From Bradyrhizobium sp. SZCCHNS1050 (lineage in GTDB: Bacteria > Pseudomonadota > Alphaproteobacteria > Rhizobiales > Xanthobacteraceae): a stretch of DNA of 64,000 nt. Where the stretch lies: contig NZ_JAUETR010000001.1 of NCBI RefSeq assembly GCF_032484785.1, positions 620,001 to 684,000 of the forward strand, in the 5' to 3' direction. A program made the translations under genes and the position numbers. This document shows positions 8,783-18,802 of the stretch, in pieces (position 1 is the stretch's first letter; every line of letters starts with the position of its first letter). The notes under the pieces were generated by a model. It was given only the letters and a program-made list of their open reading frames with translations, was not told where the DNA came from and searched no databases.

Positions 8783-9328
8783 ATGTCGATCGAGCAGCTG
8801 AAGGACCAGATCCCGGACTTCGCCAAGGACGTCAGGCTCAACCTGTCGTCCATGGCGTCCGACGAGACGCTGTCGCCGCAGGCCAAGTATGGCCTGTTCG
8901 TCGCCTGCGCGATTGCGACTCGCAATCCGAGCGTCGTTGCGGCCTTCGAATCGGTTGCGGCCGCGCAGCTGTCGCCCGCCGCTTTGGCGGCGGCGAAATC
9001 GGCCGCCGCTATCATGGCCATGAACAACGTCTACTACCGCTTCGTGCACCTTGCCTCGAACAAGGAGTACGCGACGATGCCGGCCCGGCTGCGGATGAAC
9101 GTCATCGCCAACCCCGGCGTCGCCAAGGCCGATTTCGAGCTGTGGTCGCTCGCGGTGTCCGCCATCAACGGCTGCGGCACGTGCATCGATTCGCACGAGA
9201 AGGTCCTGCAGGATGCGGGCGTGCCCGCGGCCACGATCCAGACCGCCGTGCGCTTTGCCGCCATCATCCAGTCGGTTGCCTTTGCGATCGAAGCCGCTGG
9301 TGTGTCCGTCGCGCTGGCGGCGGAATAA
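8783..9328 (+). CDS. ahpD: Alkyl hydroperoxidase D
   Basis: 181-aa all-helical protein with the AhpD active site [10 protein letters not shown] (C-x2-C, about residues 132-135), plus the proton-relay glutamate and histidine in the same motif. AhpD passes electrons from a lipoylated adaptor to AhpC. The gene starts three bases after the ahpC stop. The much longer in-frame opening to 8351 is an antiphase read-through of ahpC. A strong terminator follows. Confidence 0.93.
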   Translation: MSIEQLKDQIPDFAKDVRLNLSSMASDETLSPQAKYGLFVACAIATRNPSVVAAFESVAAAQLSPAALAAAKSAAAIMAMNNVYYRFVHLASNKEYATMPARLRMNVIANPGVAKADFELWSLAVSAINGCGTCIDSHEKVLQDAGVPAATIQTAVRFAAIIQSVAFAIEAAGVSVALAAE

Positions 9329-9346
9329 GAATCGATCGGATATGTG

Positions 9347-9381
9347 AATGCGGCCGGCATTGTCCGGCCGCATTTGTTTTT
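9347..9381 (+). terminator. Rho-independent terminator of ahpCD
   Basis: Perfect 11-bp stem (AATGCGGCCGG / CCGGCCGCATT) with a 6-base loop, followed by a T-rich run (TTTGTTTTT), 19 bp after the ahpD stop. Confidence 0.85.
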
Positions 9382-9830
9382 CGCCATTCTCGCCTGAGTT
9401 GCAGAATTTCCCGGCGCGCCTGCAACTCCTCGGTCCGCTAAGCCCCTGACCTCGCGGCAAAGTCGAGATGGCTGCGGCATCCTGATACTCCAACCGATCT
9501 TTCCGCAAAGCGCAGAACTCGCCCCCGGTCTCGCGCATTGCGAGTAGTCACCGATGCGGCGCGCCGGGAAATTTCCATCAAATAGCCTTACCTACTCACC
9601 CTTCCCGACAAGAACATTGATCAGCTTAGGGACCAAGCAACATCGATTGTGACCAGGGCGCGCGAAAACAATGGCGTGCATGTCGGAAGGAAACCGGACC
9701 TGTCGGTCTCGACGGAAGCGTTGATGCAATGTCCCCGATGTCGCATCGTGTGCGCTTCGGTTGGACCGCGCGCGCCCGACGTCCTGAAGCTATCTCCCAC
9801 GACCCGTTCGTCGGAGACAGGAGGCTAGTG
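9382..9830. other. Intergenic region between ahpD and the Sel1-like gene
   Basis: About 450 bp without a supportable gene. The last part contains the AGGAGG ribosome site of the next gene; I see no repeat or recognisable promoter. Confidence 0.4.
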
Positions 9831-10748
9831 ATGAGTGCTCCAGATCAGAACGATCCGGCGAAACCAGCGCCGCCCTGGGCGAACGAAGAGCTCCGCAGAT
9901 ATGCGCCGCGCCGCCGCCAGACGGAGGCCGGCCCGACGGCATTCGATCCGCCCGCCGACGGCATCCCCCTGCCGCATCATCTGGTCTCCCGGCCAAGCTC
10001 CCTGCCGGCGCGGCCAGCGGCCCTTGACCTCGACGATGAGGAGGTGCACCGCGCCTGGAGCGCGAAGCTCGATCCCGTGGTGATGCCCCTGCCGCCGGAC
10101 GATCCGGACAAATCGTTGCGGCTCAGCAGCATCATCAAGATCGGTGCCGCCGTCGGCATCGCGGCCTCCATCGCCATGATGGTGGTCAACATGGTCTCCT
10201 TCGACAACGGCGCAGCGACACCGGGTGGCAAGAGCCCGATCATGCCGACCGCCGTGCTGGAAAGCTTGGCCCAGATCGATCCTGCGGAAGCCAAGGTCGC
10301 CCAGGACGACCCGCCGCAGACGGTCGCCGCGCTCGCGGCTCCCAGCGGTACAGAACTGGCGATGCGGCCATGGCCCTCGACGCCGACGTCGCCGGCGCCA
10401 GCCGCGGCAGCACCGGCGGTCTCGCCCCCCTCCGCTGCGCTCCCGATGGCCTCGCCTCGCCCGACCGTTCCACTGCCGCGAGACGAGGTCGATGCTCTGA
10501 TGAAGCGCGGACGCGACCTGCTCGCCGCGGGCGACGTCGCCAGCGCGCGCCTGATCCTGACGCGGCTTTCCGACGCCGGAATTGCGGACGCCTCCCTTCT
10601 GCTCGCGCGCACCTATGACCCGGCCGAACTGACGAAATCGCGGTTGCTCGGTGCTGTTCCCGACGCAGCCAAGGCGCGTGCCTGGTATCTCAGGGCTGCG
10701 GAGCAAGGATCGCCGGAAGCCAGCCGACGCATCTCGGCTGCGCGCTAA
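9831..10748 (+). CDS. Hypothetical single-pass membrane protein with C-terminal Sel1-like segment
   Basis: 305 aa. Residues 1-100 are polar and proline/arginine rich. One membrane segment lies at about 105-130 (IIKIGAAVGIAASIAMMVVN). A low-complexity Pro/Ala/Ser linker follows (TSPAPAAAAPAVSPPSAA). The C-terminal 90 residues form a helical repeat (MKRGRDLLAAGDVASARLI ... AKARAWYLRAAEQGSPEA), which resembles TPR/Sel1. The ATG at 9831 is preceded by AGGAGG; the earlier in-frame start at 9729 lacks one. Function is unknown; proteins of this layout occur across Bradyrhizobiaceae. Confidence 0.7.
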   Translation: MSAPDQNDPAKPAPPWANEELRRYAPRRRQTEAGPTAFDPPADGIPLPHHLVSRPSSLPARPAALDLDDEEVHRAWSAKLDPVVMPLPPDDPDKSLRLSSIIKIGAAVGIAASIAMMVVNMVSFDNGAATPGGKSPIMPTAVLESLAQIDPAEAKVAQDDPPQTVAALAAPSGTELAMRPWPSTPTSPAPAAAAPAVSPPSAALPMASPRPTVPLPRDEVDALMKRGRDLLAAGDVASARLILTRLSDAGIADASLLLARTYDPAELTKSRLLGAVPDAAKARAWYLRAAEQGSPEASRRISAAR

Positions 10749-10851
10749 CGCATAAATCTCGAAGCGCTCGAGACGCGACCCGGACCGCTCCCTGCGAGAC
10801 GGGCGGCCGCGATCTGCTGCGCCCGAGAACCAAATATCGATGGGAGGACTG

Positions 10852-13197
10852 ATGATGCACGGCATCCATGCTGCAGTTCGCGCCGGCTTGGCCGCCAGAT
10901 GGAGCCGACGTCGCAGACCACGGGATGCAAAGATCAGCCCCCCTCGAGCAGCCGCATGCCTCGCCCTGGCTCTGTCCGCTCCGCTGGCGCTGACCGGACA
11001 TCAAGCGGTCGCCGCGGACAACGAGATCCGCATCGGCAACACCATGCCCTACAGCGGCCCGGCTCTCGCCTATGGCGTCATCGGCAAGACGATCGCGGCC
11101 TACTTCAACAAGATCAATGCCGAGGGCGGCATCAACGGCCGGCGCGTCAACTTCATTTCCTACGACGACGGCTATGCGCCGCAGAGGACGGTCGAGATGA
11201 CCCGCAAGCTCGTCGAGGAGGACAACGTCCTCCTGATGTTCGCCAGTCTGGGCACGGCTCCCAACCTGGCGGTCCGCCCTTATCTCAACGCCAACAAAGT
11301 CCCACAATTGTTCGTGGCATCAGGCTCCTCGCAATGGGACCAGCCCCACGACTTTCCGTGGACCATGGGCTTTCAGCCGAGCTACCAGGCCGAGGCGCAC
11401 GTCTATGCCCAGTACCTGCTGGAGACCCACAGCCGCGGCAAGATCGCGATTCTCTATCAGGACGATGATTTCGGCAAGGATTACGTCAAGGGATTGAAGG
11501 ACGGCCTGGGTGGCAAGCTTCCGATCGTCGCGGAAGTCACCTACAAGGTGACGGACGCCAACGTCAATCAGCAGATCGCCACGTTGAAGGCCTCCGGCGC
11601 CGACATCTTCTTCGACGTGACCACGCCCAAATTCGCCGTGATGGCGATCCGCCGCGCGGCCGAGCTCGGCTGGCGTCCGGACCATATCATCTCGACGGTC
11701 TCGGAATCGGTCTCCGCCGTGATGCAGCCGGCCGGCCTGCAGAATGCCGAAGGCATCTTGTCCGCGGGCTACTACTACGAGGGCGAGGAGGCCGCGGCCG
11801 CAGGCGATCCATCCTACCGCGAATGGTCCGCATTCATGGACCGCTATTTGCCCGACGTACCGAGAAGCAATGGTCTTGCGACCTTCGGCTACCTCGCGGC
11901 AAACGCGATGGTCGCAGTGTTGCGGAATTGCGGCGACGACCTGTCGCGCGACAACATCATGAAGCAGGCGGCATCCCTGAAGAGCCTCAAATTGCCGATG
12001 CTGACGCCCGGCATCACCGTCAACACCAGCCCCCATGATCACGCGCCGCTGGAGCAGATGCAGATGATGCAGTTCACCGGCGGCAAGTGGCAGCGCTTCG
12101 GTCCGGTCCGGAGCGGTATCGATCCCGGCAGCGTCAGCGATTCCTTCAAGACCATCTTCCGTTACGGCACGGCGAAGCGCGATCTGGCCAACCAGCTGAA
12201 TGCCAATACCGTCACGCTGATGACCGGCTCGTTCGGCAGCACCTACGCCAATATGGGCGCGGACCTCGCATCCGCGCTCGACAAGGGGACGGAGTTGCGC
12301 ATCCTTCCCGTGATCGGCCGCGGCTCGGTGCAATCGGTCGCCGACATCCTGCTGCTGCGCGGCGTCGACGCCGGCATCATCCGCAAGGACACCTTGGCCT
12401 TTCTCGAGCGCAAGGACTTCGCCAACAACATCCGCGAACAACTGGTCTATGTCACCAAGCTGTTCAACGAGGAGATGCACGTGCTGGCGCCGAGATCGAT
12501 CGCCAGCCTGAGCGAGCTCGACGGCAAGACGATCGCCGTCGACCTGCCCGACGGCGGCACCTTCGTCACCTCGATCAACGTGTTCGAGCGCCTCGGGATC
12601 AGGCCACATCTGCTCTATATCGAGCCGCGGCTGGCGCTGGACATGCTGCGCAAGGGCGACATCGACGCGATCATCACGGTCGAGGGCAAGCCGGTGCAAT
12701 GGCTGAGCCAGGTCAACGATCCCAATCTGCATCTGGTGCCCGTCGACTACGACAAGGCTCTGCACGACGACTATCTGCCGGCGCAATTGTCCGCCGAGGA
12801 CTATCCGAACCTCGTCGGCGCCTCGGCGCCGGTGAACACGATCGCGGCCGAGGCCGTGCTGGCGTCGTTCAACTGGCCAGCGGGCAGCGACCGTCACCGC
12901 CGGCTGTCTCTGCTGGTCGAAGCCTTCTTCAGCAACATGCAGGCGCTGCAGCGGCCGCCATACCACCCGAAATGGCAGGAGGTGGCGCCGCTGGCGCCGA
13001 TCGCCGGCTGGACACGGTTCAAGACGGCACAGGACTGGCTCGATCGCAATACGCCGCCTCCCCAGATGCTGGGGGCCAACGCGCAGGCCAATGATCTGCA
13101 GGCGAGCGGCGTTTCGGCCGATCCGCGGCTGTTCCGTGAGTTCATGGAATGGCGAGCCAACCGACAGAAGCGCGCCGCTCCGCGGCACCCACAGTAG
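10852..13197 (+). CDS. Two-domain solute-binding protein: LivK-like domain fused to a TAXI-like domain
   Basis: 781-aa exported protein. After a long basic N-terminus with a signal segment (residues about 30-55), residues about 55-430 are a type-1 periplasmic binding domain of the branched-chain amino-acid family (IRIGNTMPYSGPALAYGVIG, KIAILYQDDDFGKDYVKGLK). Residues about 440-720 match TRAP-transporter TAXI receptors (TLMTGSFGSTYANMGADLAS, ILPVIGRGSVQSVADILLLR, DAGIIRKDTLAFL). Two ATGs (10852, 10855) follow GGGAGGA. No transporter subunits are adjacent. It may be a sensor or scaffold rather than a transport receptor; ligand unknown. Confidence 0.8.
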   Translation: MMHGIHAAVRAGLAARWSRRRRPRDAKISPPRAAACLALALSAPLALTGHQAVAADNEIRIGNTMPYSGPALAYGVIGKTIAAYFNKINAEGGINGRRVNFISYDDGYAPQRTVEMTRKLVEEDNVLLMFASLGTAPNLAVRPYLNANKVPQLFVASGSSQWDQPHDFPWTMGFQPSYQAEAHVYAQYLLETHSRGKIAILYQDDDFGKDYVKGLKDGLGGKLPIVAEVTYKVTDANVNQQIATLKASGADIFFDVTTPKFAVMAIRRAAELGWRPDHIISTVSESVSAVMQPAGLQNAEGILSAGYYYEGEEAAAAGDPSYREWSAFMDRYLPDVPRSNGLATFGYLAANAMVAVLRNCGDDLSRDNIMKQAASLKSLKLPMLTPGITVNTSPHDHAPLEQMQMMQFTGGKWQRFGPVRSGIDPGSVSDSFKTIFRYGTAKRDLANQLNANTVTLMTGSFGSTYANMGADLASALDKGTELRILPVIGRGSVQSVADILLLRGVDAGIIRKDTLAFLERKDFANNIREQLVYVTKLFNEEMHVLAPRSIASLSELDGKTIAVDLPDGGTFVTSINVFERLGIRPHLLYIEPRLALDMLRKGDIDAIITVEGKPVQWLSQVNDPNLHLVPVDYDKALHDDYLPAQLSAEDYPNLVGASAPVNTIAAEAVLASFNWPAGSDRHRRLSLLVEAFFSNMQALQRPPYHPKWQEVAPLAPIAGWTRFKTAQDWLDRNTPPPQMLGANAQANDLQASGVSADPRLFREFMEWRANRQKRAAPRHPQ

Positions 13198-13210
13198 CCG
13201 GGTCGTGCGG

Positions 13211-14086
13211 TCAAGCCGCGGCCGAGGCAGGGCTGATCCGCACCTGCACGTCGCAGGGACGCGCGAGGTAGGGCGCCGAGGTGACCAGCACGTCCGCCCC
13301 CGCCGCAGCATAGGCTGCGGCGTTCTGCGCATTCACGCCACCCGCGGCCGCAATGATCGGCCGCCGCGGCAGCGCCGCGCTGATGGCGATACGCTCCGTC
13401 AGCGCAGCGATCTCGGCAGGCGAAAATTTCTCGGCCTGGATGACGTCGAAGCCGGCCACGGCGGCGGCGACGGCCTGCTCGACCGTGGTGACCTCGATCA
13501 CGAGCCGCTTCTCCGGCGCACTCCGCCGCAACCGCTCGGCGACATCGGCAAGCGGCGCATCGCCGAGAAACGCCCGGTGTTCCGGAAACACCAGCACCGT
13601 CTCCGACAGGCCGAGCCGATGCATCACCGCGCCACCCGCCTTCACCGCGGCAACGGCGAACGGCTTGGTTCCGGGGACGTTCTTGCGCGTGCAGGCGACC
13701 GCAATGCCAGGCCTGGCCGCACGCGCCGCGCCGACGATCGCAGCCGCCCCGGTGGCGACGCCTGACCAGATCTCGATGAGCGTCTGCGCCACCTTCCAGC
13801 TCCGCAACAGGCCTGCCGCCGCGCCCTCTGCACGTAGGATCGGGGCCCCCTCCTCCAGCACCATTCCGCTGCCGGCGAACAATTCGACATGGCAGCCCGT
13901 GAGCTCGATCAAGGCCGCCGCGTCCTCGGCTAGGGCCAATACCATGCGGCCGCGCGCAGCGAAGTGCATCAGGCCCGGCTCGGCGCCGATCCCGAGCGTC
14001 TCCGTCGTCAGGTCGCCATAGGGGACATCGTCGCGGAGCAGCGCTTCCAGATCATGGTGCGTAGCGGTGGTCGGCGCGCGCGACAT
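13211..14086 (-). CDS. modD: ModD, molybdenum-locus homologue of quinolinate phosphoribosyltransferase
   Basis: 291-aa protein of the nicotinate-nucleotide pyrophosphorylase fold. The YGDLTTETLGI N-terminus and the CTRKNVPGTKPFAVAAVKAGG and HRLGLSETVLVF motifs are typical of ModD (TIGR01334-like). Its biochemical role is not settled, but it is found with molybdate transport genes. The ATG at 14086 has GGAGA eight bases upstream; the longer start at 14110 is less likely. It is divergent from the DUF2478 gene. Confidence 0.88.
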   Translation of the reverse strand: MSRAPTTATHHDLEALLRDDVPYGDLTTETLGIGAEPGLMHFAARGRMVLALAEDAAALIELTGCHVELFAGSGMVLEEGAPILRAEGAAAGLLRSWKVAQTLIEIWSGVATGAAAIVGAARAARPGIAVACTRKNVPGTKPFAVAAVKAGGAVMHRLGLSETVLVFPEHRAFLGDAPLADVAERLRRSAPEKRLVIEVTTVEQAVAAAVAGFDVIQAEKFSPAEIAALTERIAISAALPRRPIIAAAGGVNAQNAAAYAAAGADVLVTSAPYLARPCDVQVRISPASAAA

Positions 14087-14159
14087 CTGCTCTTTCTCCA
14101 CAGGCTGCATCCTCTATATAAACCCTGGTCGCCGCCCGCCCCCGATCGCCAGGCCCCGC

Positions 14160-14723
14160 ATGATCCCGCACGATCTTCCTGCTTCCGCCGAGCCCAATCA
14201 GCCCCGTCTCGCCGCCATTCTCTACGGACCGGGCGACGACGCCGATGCCTTGCTGGACGCCTTTGCCCAGGAGCTGCTGCAACGGGGCGTCCGCGTCGGC
14301 GGCATCGTTCAGCGCAATACGAGAGACGAAGTCGGCAAGAAAAGCGGAATGGACGTGATCGATCTCGCCAATGGCGACACGATCTCGATCTGTCAGGACC
14401 TCGGCACCGGATCGACGGCCTGCAAGCTCGACACCGCAGGCCTTGCCGAAGCCGGCATGGCCGTTCACCGCGCCATCGCGGCCCATGCCGACCTCATCGT
14501 GATCAACAAGTTCTCCAAGCAGGAGGCTTCCGGAAGCGGGTTGCGCGGCGAGCTGGCCGATGCAATCACGTCGGGGATTCCGGTGCTGACGGCCGTGCCG
14601 CAGAAATGCATCGACGACTGGCGGACCTTTGCGGGCGATTTCGGCACGCTGCTCCAGCCGTCGCTTTCCGCGATGGAAACCTGGTGGCTCGACCTGCGCG
14701 CGCGACAGGCGTCGCGCGGCTGA
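14160..14723 (+). CDS. DUF2478 family protein, molybdenum/nif associated
   Basis: 187 aa. The N-terminal ILYGPGDDADALLDAFAQEL resembles a degenerate nucleotide-binding strand-loop, and the later block LIVINKFSKQEASGSGLRGE is characteristic of this family, which neighbours molybdate transport genes in alphaproteobacteria. A nucleotide-dependent role in Mo or molybdopterin handling is inferred only. The intergenic AT-rich CTCTATATAAACC resembles half of a ModE palindrome, but the second half is missing. Confidence 0.75.
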   Translation: MIPHDLPASAEPNQPRLAAILYGPGDDADALLDAFAQELLQRGVRVGGIVQRNTRDEVGKKSGMDVIDLANGDTISICQDLGTGSTACKLDTAGLAEAGMAVHRAIAAHADLIVINKFSKQEASGSGLRGELADAITSGIPVLTAVPQKCIDDWRTFAGDFGTLLQPSLSAMETWWLDLRARQASRG

Positions 14724-14750
14724 TCGGCGCAGCAATTCGGCGCCACGCTC

Positions 14751-14957
14751 CTATTTGCCGATCATCACATCCGACGACTTGATGACGGCGGAGACGCTGT
14801 CGCCGACGGCAAGCGCGAGTTCGTCCACCGCCTCGTTGGTGATCGCCGAGAAGACTGTCAGTCCCGGGGCGAGCTCCACCTTGACGTGGGCGGTGGTCGT
14901 TCCCTTTTCAACCGAGATGATTCGTCCCGGTAAGACATTTCGTGCGCTCAGCTTCAC
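14751..14957 (-). CDS. mop: Mop, molybdopterin/molybdate-binding TOBE protein
   Basis: 68-aa single TOBE domain (KLSARNVLPGRIISVEKG ... SAVIKSSDVMIGK). Mop hexamers bind molybdate and probably act as an intracellular Mo buffer for FeMo-cofactor synthesis. I choose the GTG at 14957 because it is preceded by GAGGAA six bases upstream and gives exactly the normal Mop N-terminus and length. A TTG at 14999 would add 14 atypical residues. It is convergent with the DUF2478 gene and 150 bp downstream of fixX. Confidence 0.88.
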   Translation of the reverse strand: MKLSARNVLPGRIISVEKGTTTAHVKVELAPGLTVFSAITNEAVDELALAVGDSVSAVIKSSDVMIGK

Positions 14958-15109
14958 GTGCTGTTCCTCATCCGTTGCAGCCTCGTTGCTGCTGCTCAAT
15001 GTAAACAGAACGCGTGCCAGAACTCAATGACCTATATCAAACACAATACAGGATTGATGATCCGGCGCTGCGTTTGCGGCACCCCGTCGACCGGCATGAT
15101 CCGACGGCG

Positions 15110-15406
15110 TCAGCCGAACTTGAACAGCACGCCGTAGCCGCCGCGCGGATAGCTCCACTCGATGTCGCCGCTGGCCTCGCCGATGACCCGGCAGGTGCCG
15201 CATTCGATGCAGCCGTCGACCGTGATCTCGACCTGGCCCTTGTCGTTGAGTTCGTAGCAGCGTGCCGGGCAGGCCTTGAGAAGCGCCTTCAACTGCGGCG
15301 TCGGCGTGGTATGCGGACGGACCTTGATATGGGCCCGGCCGGGATCGACCTGATAGCGATTATAGAACAGCTTGTCTTCGACCCTGACTGCGACGTCCGT
15401 GCTCAT
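15110..15406 (-). CDS. fixX: FixX, ferredoxin-like protein of the electron-bifurcating Fix complex
   Basis: 98 aa ending a fixABCX operon. The cluster-binding part is [12 protein letters not shown] and [11 protein letters not shown]; the rest ([20 protein letters not shown]) matches FixX. With FixC it receives the low-potential electron from NADH bifurcation and passes it towards ferredoxin/nitrogenase. It lies 41 bp after fixC. Confidence 0.95.
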   Translation of the reverse strand: MSTDVAVRVEDKLFYNRYQVDPGRAHIKVRPHTTPTPQLKALLKACPARCYELNDKGQVEITVDGCIECGTCRVIGEASGDIEWSYPRGGYGVLFKFG

Positions 15407-15447
15407 GTCTGATCTCCCTCGCCTGAGCTGTTTCGTTCATTCACCAA

Positions 15448-16755
15448 TCATCGCCACGCCCGAGCAAACCTGAAGGCGTCACCGAACAGGCCGGTCCATG
15501 ACCTTGCATTCACGAAGGAGCGCACGGTGCTGCTTTCCTTCTCCTTCTTCGGCGTGCCGTCGACGCGCACGAAGTTCTGCATCGCCTTGGAGACGAGCTG
15601 CGGATAGGTCAGGAAGAAGTTCTGCGACTGGTTGTGCAGCAGCGCCGGCATGTCCTTGTATTTCTTCAGGTCCTTGATGACGAAGGAGTCCTCCAGCATC
15701 TTCTTGTAGAGCGCGAGGTTCTCCTTGGTCATCGGATCGCGGCGCGACTTGACCTGGAAGATCGCCTCGGCCGCGATGCGCCCCGAGGTCATCGCGAGAT
15801 TGGATCCCTCGCGGTGGACGGCATTGTTGAGCTGGGCGGCATCGCCGACCACCACCCAGCCATCGCCGCAGAGCTGCGGGATCGCGTTGTAGCCGCCCTC
15901 GGGAATCAGGTGCGCCGAGTACTCCTTGACTTCCGACCCCTCGATCAGCGGCGCCACCGACGGATGCTGCTTGAACCGCTCGAGCAGGCCGTAGGGCGTC
16001 TCGCCGGTCTTCTGGAAGTCGGAGACGAGGCAGCCGATGCCGAGCGAAATGCACTCCTTGTTGGAATAGATGAAGCCCATGCCGGTCATGCCGCGGGAAA
16101 TCGTGCCGACGGCCTCGATGACGGCCCCTTCGTCGCCCTTCAGGTTGAAGCGCGCCTCGATCGTTTCGCGCGGCAGGAAGTGCATCTCCTTGACCGCGAG
16201 AGCGACGTTCTCCGGCTTCGGCCGCTCGCGCAGGCCGGCGCGGGTTCCGAGCAGGCCGTTGACGCCCTCGGCCAGCACGACGACGTCGGCATGGATCTCA
16301 CCATCGCGCCGATCGGTTCTGACGCCGATCACCTTGCCATAGGCATCCTGCGCGAGCTCGGTCACGGTGGTCTCGCACAGCACGGTGGCGCCAGCCTCCT
16401 TGACCTTGGACGAGAACCATTTGTCGAACTGGGCGCGGATGATCGTGTAACGGTTCGGCTTTTCCTCGTTGAAGTCGTCCGACTTGTAGTGCAGGCCGAC
16501 ATGCGACTTGTCGTCGAGCATCCAGAAGCGCTGCTCGACCAGATGGCGTTCCAGCGGCGCTTCCTCGCGGAAGTCCGGAATCAGCTTCTCCAGCATGTCG
16601 GCGTAGAGGATCGCGCCCTGCACGTTCTTGGAGCCGGAATACTCGCCGCGCTCGAGCTGCAGCACCTTCATGCCGCGCTTGGCCATGGTCAGCGCAGCCG
16701 CATTACCGGCCATGCCGGCACCCACGACGATCGCGTCGAAACGTTCCTCGATCAT
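15448..16755 (-). CDS. fixC: FixC, flavoprotein (ETF-quinone oxidoreductase type)
   Basis: 435-aa FAD enzyme. The dinucleotide-binding site is at the N-terminus ([20 protein letters not shown]); the second FAD motif is near residue 295 ([21 protein letters not shown]). FixC accepts the high-potential electron from FixAB for quinone and hands the other to FixX. Spacing to fixB (22 bp) and fixX indicates one transcript. Confidence 0.95.
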   Translation of the reverse strand: MIEERFDAIVVGAGMAGNAAALTMAKRGMKVLQLERGEYSGSKNVQGAILYADMLEKLIPDFREEAPLERHLVEQRFWMLDDKSHVGLHYKSDDFNEEKPNRYTIIRAQFDKWFSSKVKEAGATVLCETTVTELAQDAYGKVIGVRTDRRDGEIHADVVVLAEGVNGLLGTRAGLRERPKPENVALAVKEMHFLPRETIEARFNLKGDEGAVIEAVGTISRGMTGMGFIYSNKECISLGIGCLVSDFQKTGETPYGLLERFKQHPSVAPLIEGSEVKEYSAHLIPEGGYNAIPQLCGDGWVVVGDAAQLNNAVHREGSNLAMTSGRIAAEAIFQVKSRRDPMTKENLALYKKMLEDSFVIKDLKKYKDMPALLHNQSQNFFLTYPQLVSKAMQNFVRVDGTPKKEKESSTVRSFVNARSWTGLFGDAFRFARAWR

Positions 16756-16777
16756 TGCCCTGCTCCCTCTCTGGTGC

Positions 16778-17884
16778 CTAGCTTGCGATGCGATCGCGCG
16801 AATGCGGCGACAGACGCGCGCGGAATGCCTCCGTCAGCGCGGGCAGCAGCCGGATCGCATCGGTGACGATGCCGACATGCGCGAAGTCGAAGATCGGCGC
16901 GTTCTTGTCGGTGTTGATGGCAACGATCAGGTCGGCGCCCTCGACACCGACCCGATGCTGGATCGCGCCGGAGATGCCCGCGGCGATGTAGAGCTTGGGC
17001 CGAATGGTCTTGCCGGTCTGGCCGATCTGGCGATCCGAGGTCACCCAGCCCTTCTGCACCAGCGGCCGCGAGCAGCCGAAGTCGGCGCCGAGCACCGCGG
17101 CGAGCCCCTTGACGAGCTGGAAGTTCTCCGGCGAGCCAAGCCCGAGCCCGCCCGCCACGACGATGTCGGCATAGGCGAGATTGGACTTGGCGGAATCGCG
17201 ATCCGGAATGAAGGACAGCACCTTGGTGACGATGTCCTCCTCGACGAGACCGAGCTTGTGCTCGATGATGCGACTGGCGGGTTTCTCGACGCGGTCCGGC
17301 ATCGGCATCACGCGCGGGCGGACGGTGGCCATCTGCGGCCGATAGTTCAGCGTGTAGATCGTGCAGAGCAGCGAGCCGCCGAAGGTCGGACGCGTCGCGG
17401 CCAGCGAGCCGTCGGCATCGACGTCGAGCTCGGTGCAGTCGGCGGTCAGACCCGTGAGCAGCGTTGTCGCGACGGAGCCGGCGAGGTCGCGGCCGAGCGT
17501 GGTGGCGCCGAGCAGCAGGATCTCCGGCTTGAAGGTGTTGACGACGTCGGTCAGCGCCTTGGTGTAGGCTTCGTTGCGATAGTCGGTGAGAACGCCGTCC
17601 GCGACGATGTAGGCGAGATCGGCGCCATAGCAGAACGACTCCGCGGCAGCGTGCTGCACGGCTTCTCCGGGAGGACCGATCACGACGGCCGCGAGATCGA
17701 CCTTCAGCTTGTCGGCGAGCTTGCGTCCGGCGCCCATCAGCTCCCAGGATACCGGGTGGACCTGGCCGCGCTCCTGCTCGATGAACACCCAGACGTGCTT
17801 GTAGGCCTTGAAATGCTCGGGCAGCTCCTTCTTGGTCGCGGCGCGACCGGCTGCGGCGGGCGGTGCTTTGGTGGGTTCGCTCAT
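16778..17884 (-). CDS. fixB: FixB, electron transfer flavoprotein alpha subunit
   Basis: 368 aa. The N-terminal 30 residues are a low-complexity Ala/Lys extension, then the ETF-alpha fold. The C-terminal FAD-binding domain shows [20 protein letters not shown] and [17 protein letters not shown]. The ATG at 17884 (GGGACGA upstream) is preferred over 17908. It partners FixA and binds the bifurcating FAD. Confidence 0.94.
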   Translation of the reverse strand: MSEPTKAPPAAAGRAATKKELPEHFKAYKHVWVFIEQERGQVHPVSWELMGAGRKLADKLKVDLAAVVIGPPGEAVQHAAAESFCYGADLAYIVADGVLTDYRNEAYTKALTDVVNTFKPEILLLGATTLGRDLAGSVATTLLTGLTADCTELDVDADGSLAATRPTFGGSLLCTIYTLNYRPQMATVRPRVMPMPDRVEKPASRIIEHKLGLVEEDIVTKVLSFIPDRDSAKSNLAYADIVVAGGLGLGSPENFQLVKGLAAVLGADFGCSRPLVQKGWVTSDRQIGQTGKTIRPKLYIAAGISGAIQHRVGVEGADLIVAINTDKNAPIFDFAHVGIVTDAIRLLPALTEAFRARLSPHSRDRIAS

Positions 17885-17920
17885 GATCGTCGTCCCTTGG
17901 TCCGTCAAAAGCCGTCTGGA

Positions 17921-18766
17921 TCAGAAGCCGTGCGCTGACGTCGTCAGCTCGGCTTCGAGCTTCGGCTGCCGCTTGAACAATTCCTCGATCAGGGCGTCGG
18001 CCGGCGCGCGACTCGAGAAGTCGACCATGGTTGCCTTCTCCGCCCGGGCCGACGGCGCGAAGACCCGCTTCACGATGGTCGGCGAGCCCTTCAAGCCGCA
18101 CTTCGAGATGTCCTCGACGCCGGCGTCCTTGGCGCTCCAGGTGACGATCTGAGCGCGCGCCGCACGGAGCGCATCGGCCATGGCGCCGCGGCGGATCTCG
18201 TTGGTCGCCTCGAGCATCGTCACCAGGCACGGCAGCTTGGTCTTCAGCACTTGAACGCCCCCCTCGGAGCGGCGCTCGGCTTCGATGGTGCGCGCGACAG
18301 GATCGACCTCGCGGATCTTCGCCACGTACGTCAGTTGCAGCAGGCCCAGCCGCTTGGCGATGCCCGGGCCGACCTGGGCGGTGTCGCCGTCGATCGTCTG
18401 CTTGCCGGTGAACACGATGTCGGGCGCGCCAAAGGTCTCGCTGACCTTGCGAATGGCTGTCGCCAGCGCATAGGTGGTTGCCAGCGTATCGGCGCCGGCG
18501 AAGAAGCGATCGGTCAGCAGCACGGCGCGGTCGGCGCCGTAGGTCAGCGCCCGGCGCAGCGAGTCCTCGGCGGACGGCGGTCCCATGGTCAGCACCGTCA
18601 CTTCGCCGCCGAACTTGTCGCGCAGTTGCAGCGCCGCCTCGAGCGCAAACAGGTCGTAAGGGTTGATGATGGTCGGCACACCCTGGCGCATGATGGTGTT
18701 GGTCACCGGATGAACGCGGATCTGCGCGGAGTCCGGAACCTGCTTGATGCAGACGACGATATGCAT
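17921..18766 (-). CDS. fixA: FixA, electron transfer flavoprotein beta subunit
   Basis: 281 aa beginning MHIVVCIKQVPDSAQIRV, the canonical ETF-beta start. The family signature VARTIEAERRSEGG...LPCLVTM is present at about residues 170-200. The opening continues upstream to 18922, but homology fixes the start at 18766. A sigma-54 promoter lies 37 bp upstream. First gene of fixABCX, which delivers low-potential electrons to nitrogenase. Confidence 0.95.
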   Translation of the reverse strand: MHIVVCIKQVPDSAQIRVHPVTNTIMRQGVPTIINPYDLFALEAALQLRDKFGGEVTVLTMGPPSAEDSLRRALTYGADRAVLLTDRFFAGADTLATTYALATAIRKVSETFGAPDIVFTGKQTIDGDTAQVGPGIAKRLGLLQLTYVAKIREVDPVARTIEAERRSEGGVQVLKTKLPCLVTMLEATNEIRRGAMADALRAARAQIVTWSAKDAGVEDISKCGLKGSPTIVKRVFAPSARAEKATMVDFSSRAPADALIEELFKRQPKLEAELTTSAHGF

Positions 18767-18802
18767 GCGATCACTCCGGGTGTGTAGTCCTGCGATCAGG
18801 AC

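Noticed and set aside
8351..9328. A long AhpD frame starting inside ahpC
   Set aside because: The N-terminal part is an out-of-phase reading of ahpC; AhpD homology starts at 8783.
14110..14130. Possible ModE site (CTCTATATAAACC) between modD and the DUF2478 gene
   Set aside because: Only one half of the ModE palindrome is recognisable.
15001..15016. Possible sigma-54 promoter before mop (TGGCACGCGTTCTGTT)
   Set aside because: The -24 half is good, but the -12 half lacks TTGC and no NifA site is visible; not listed as a feature.
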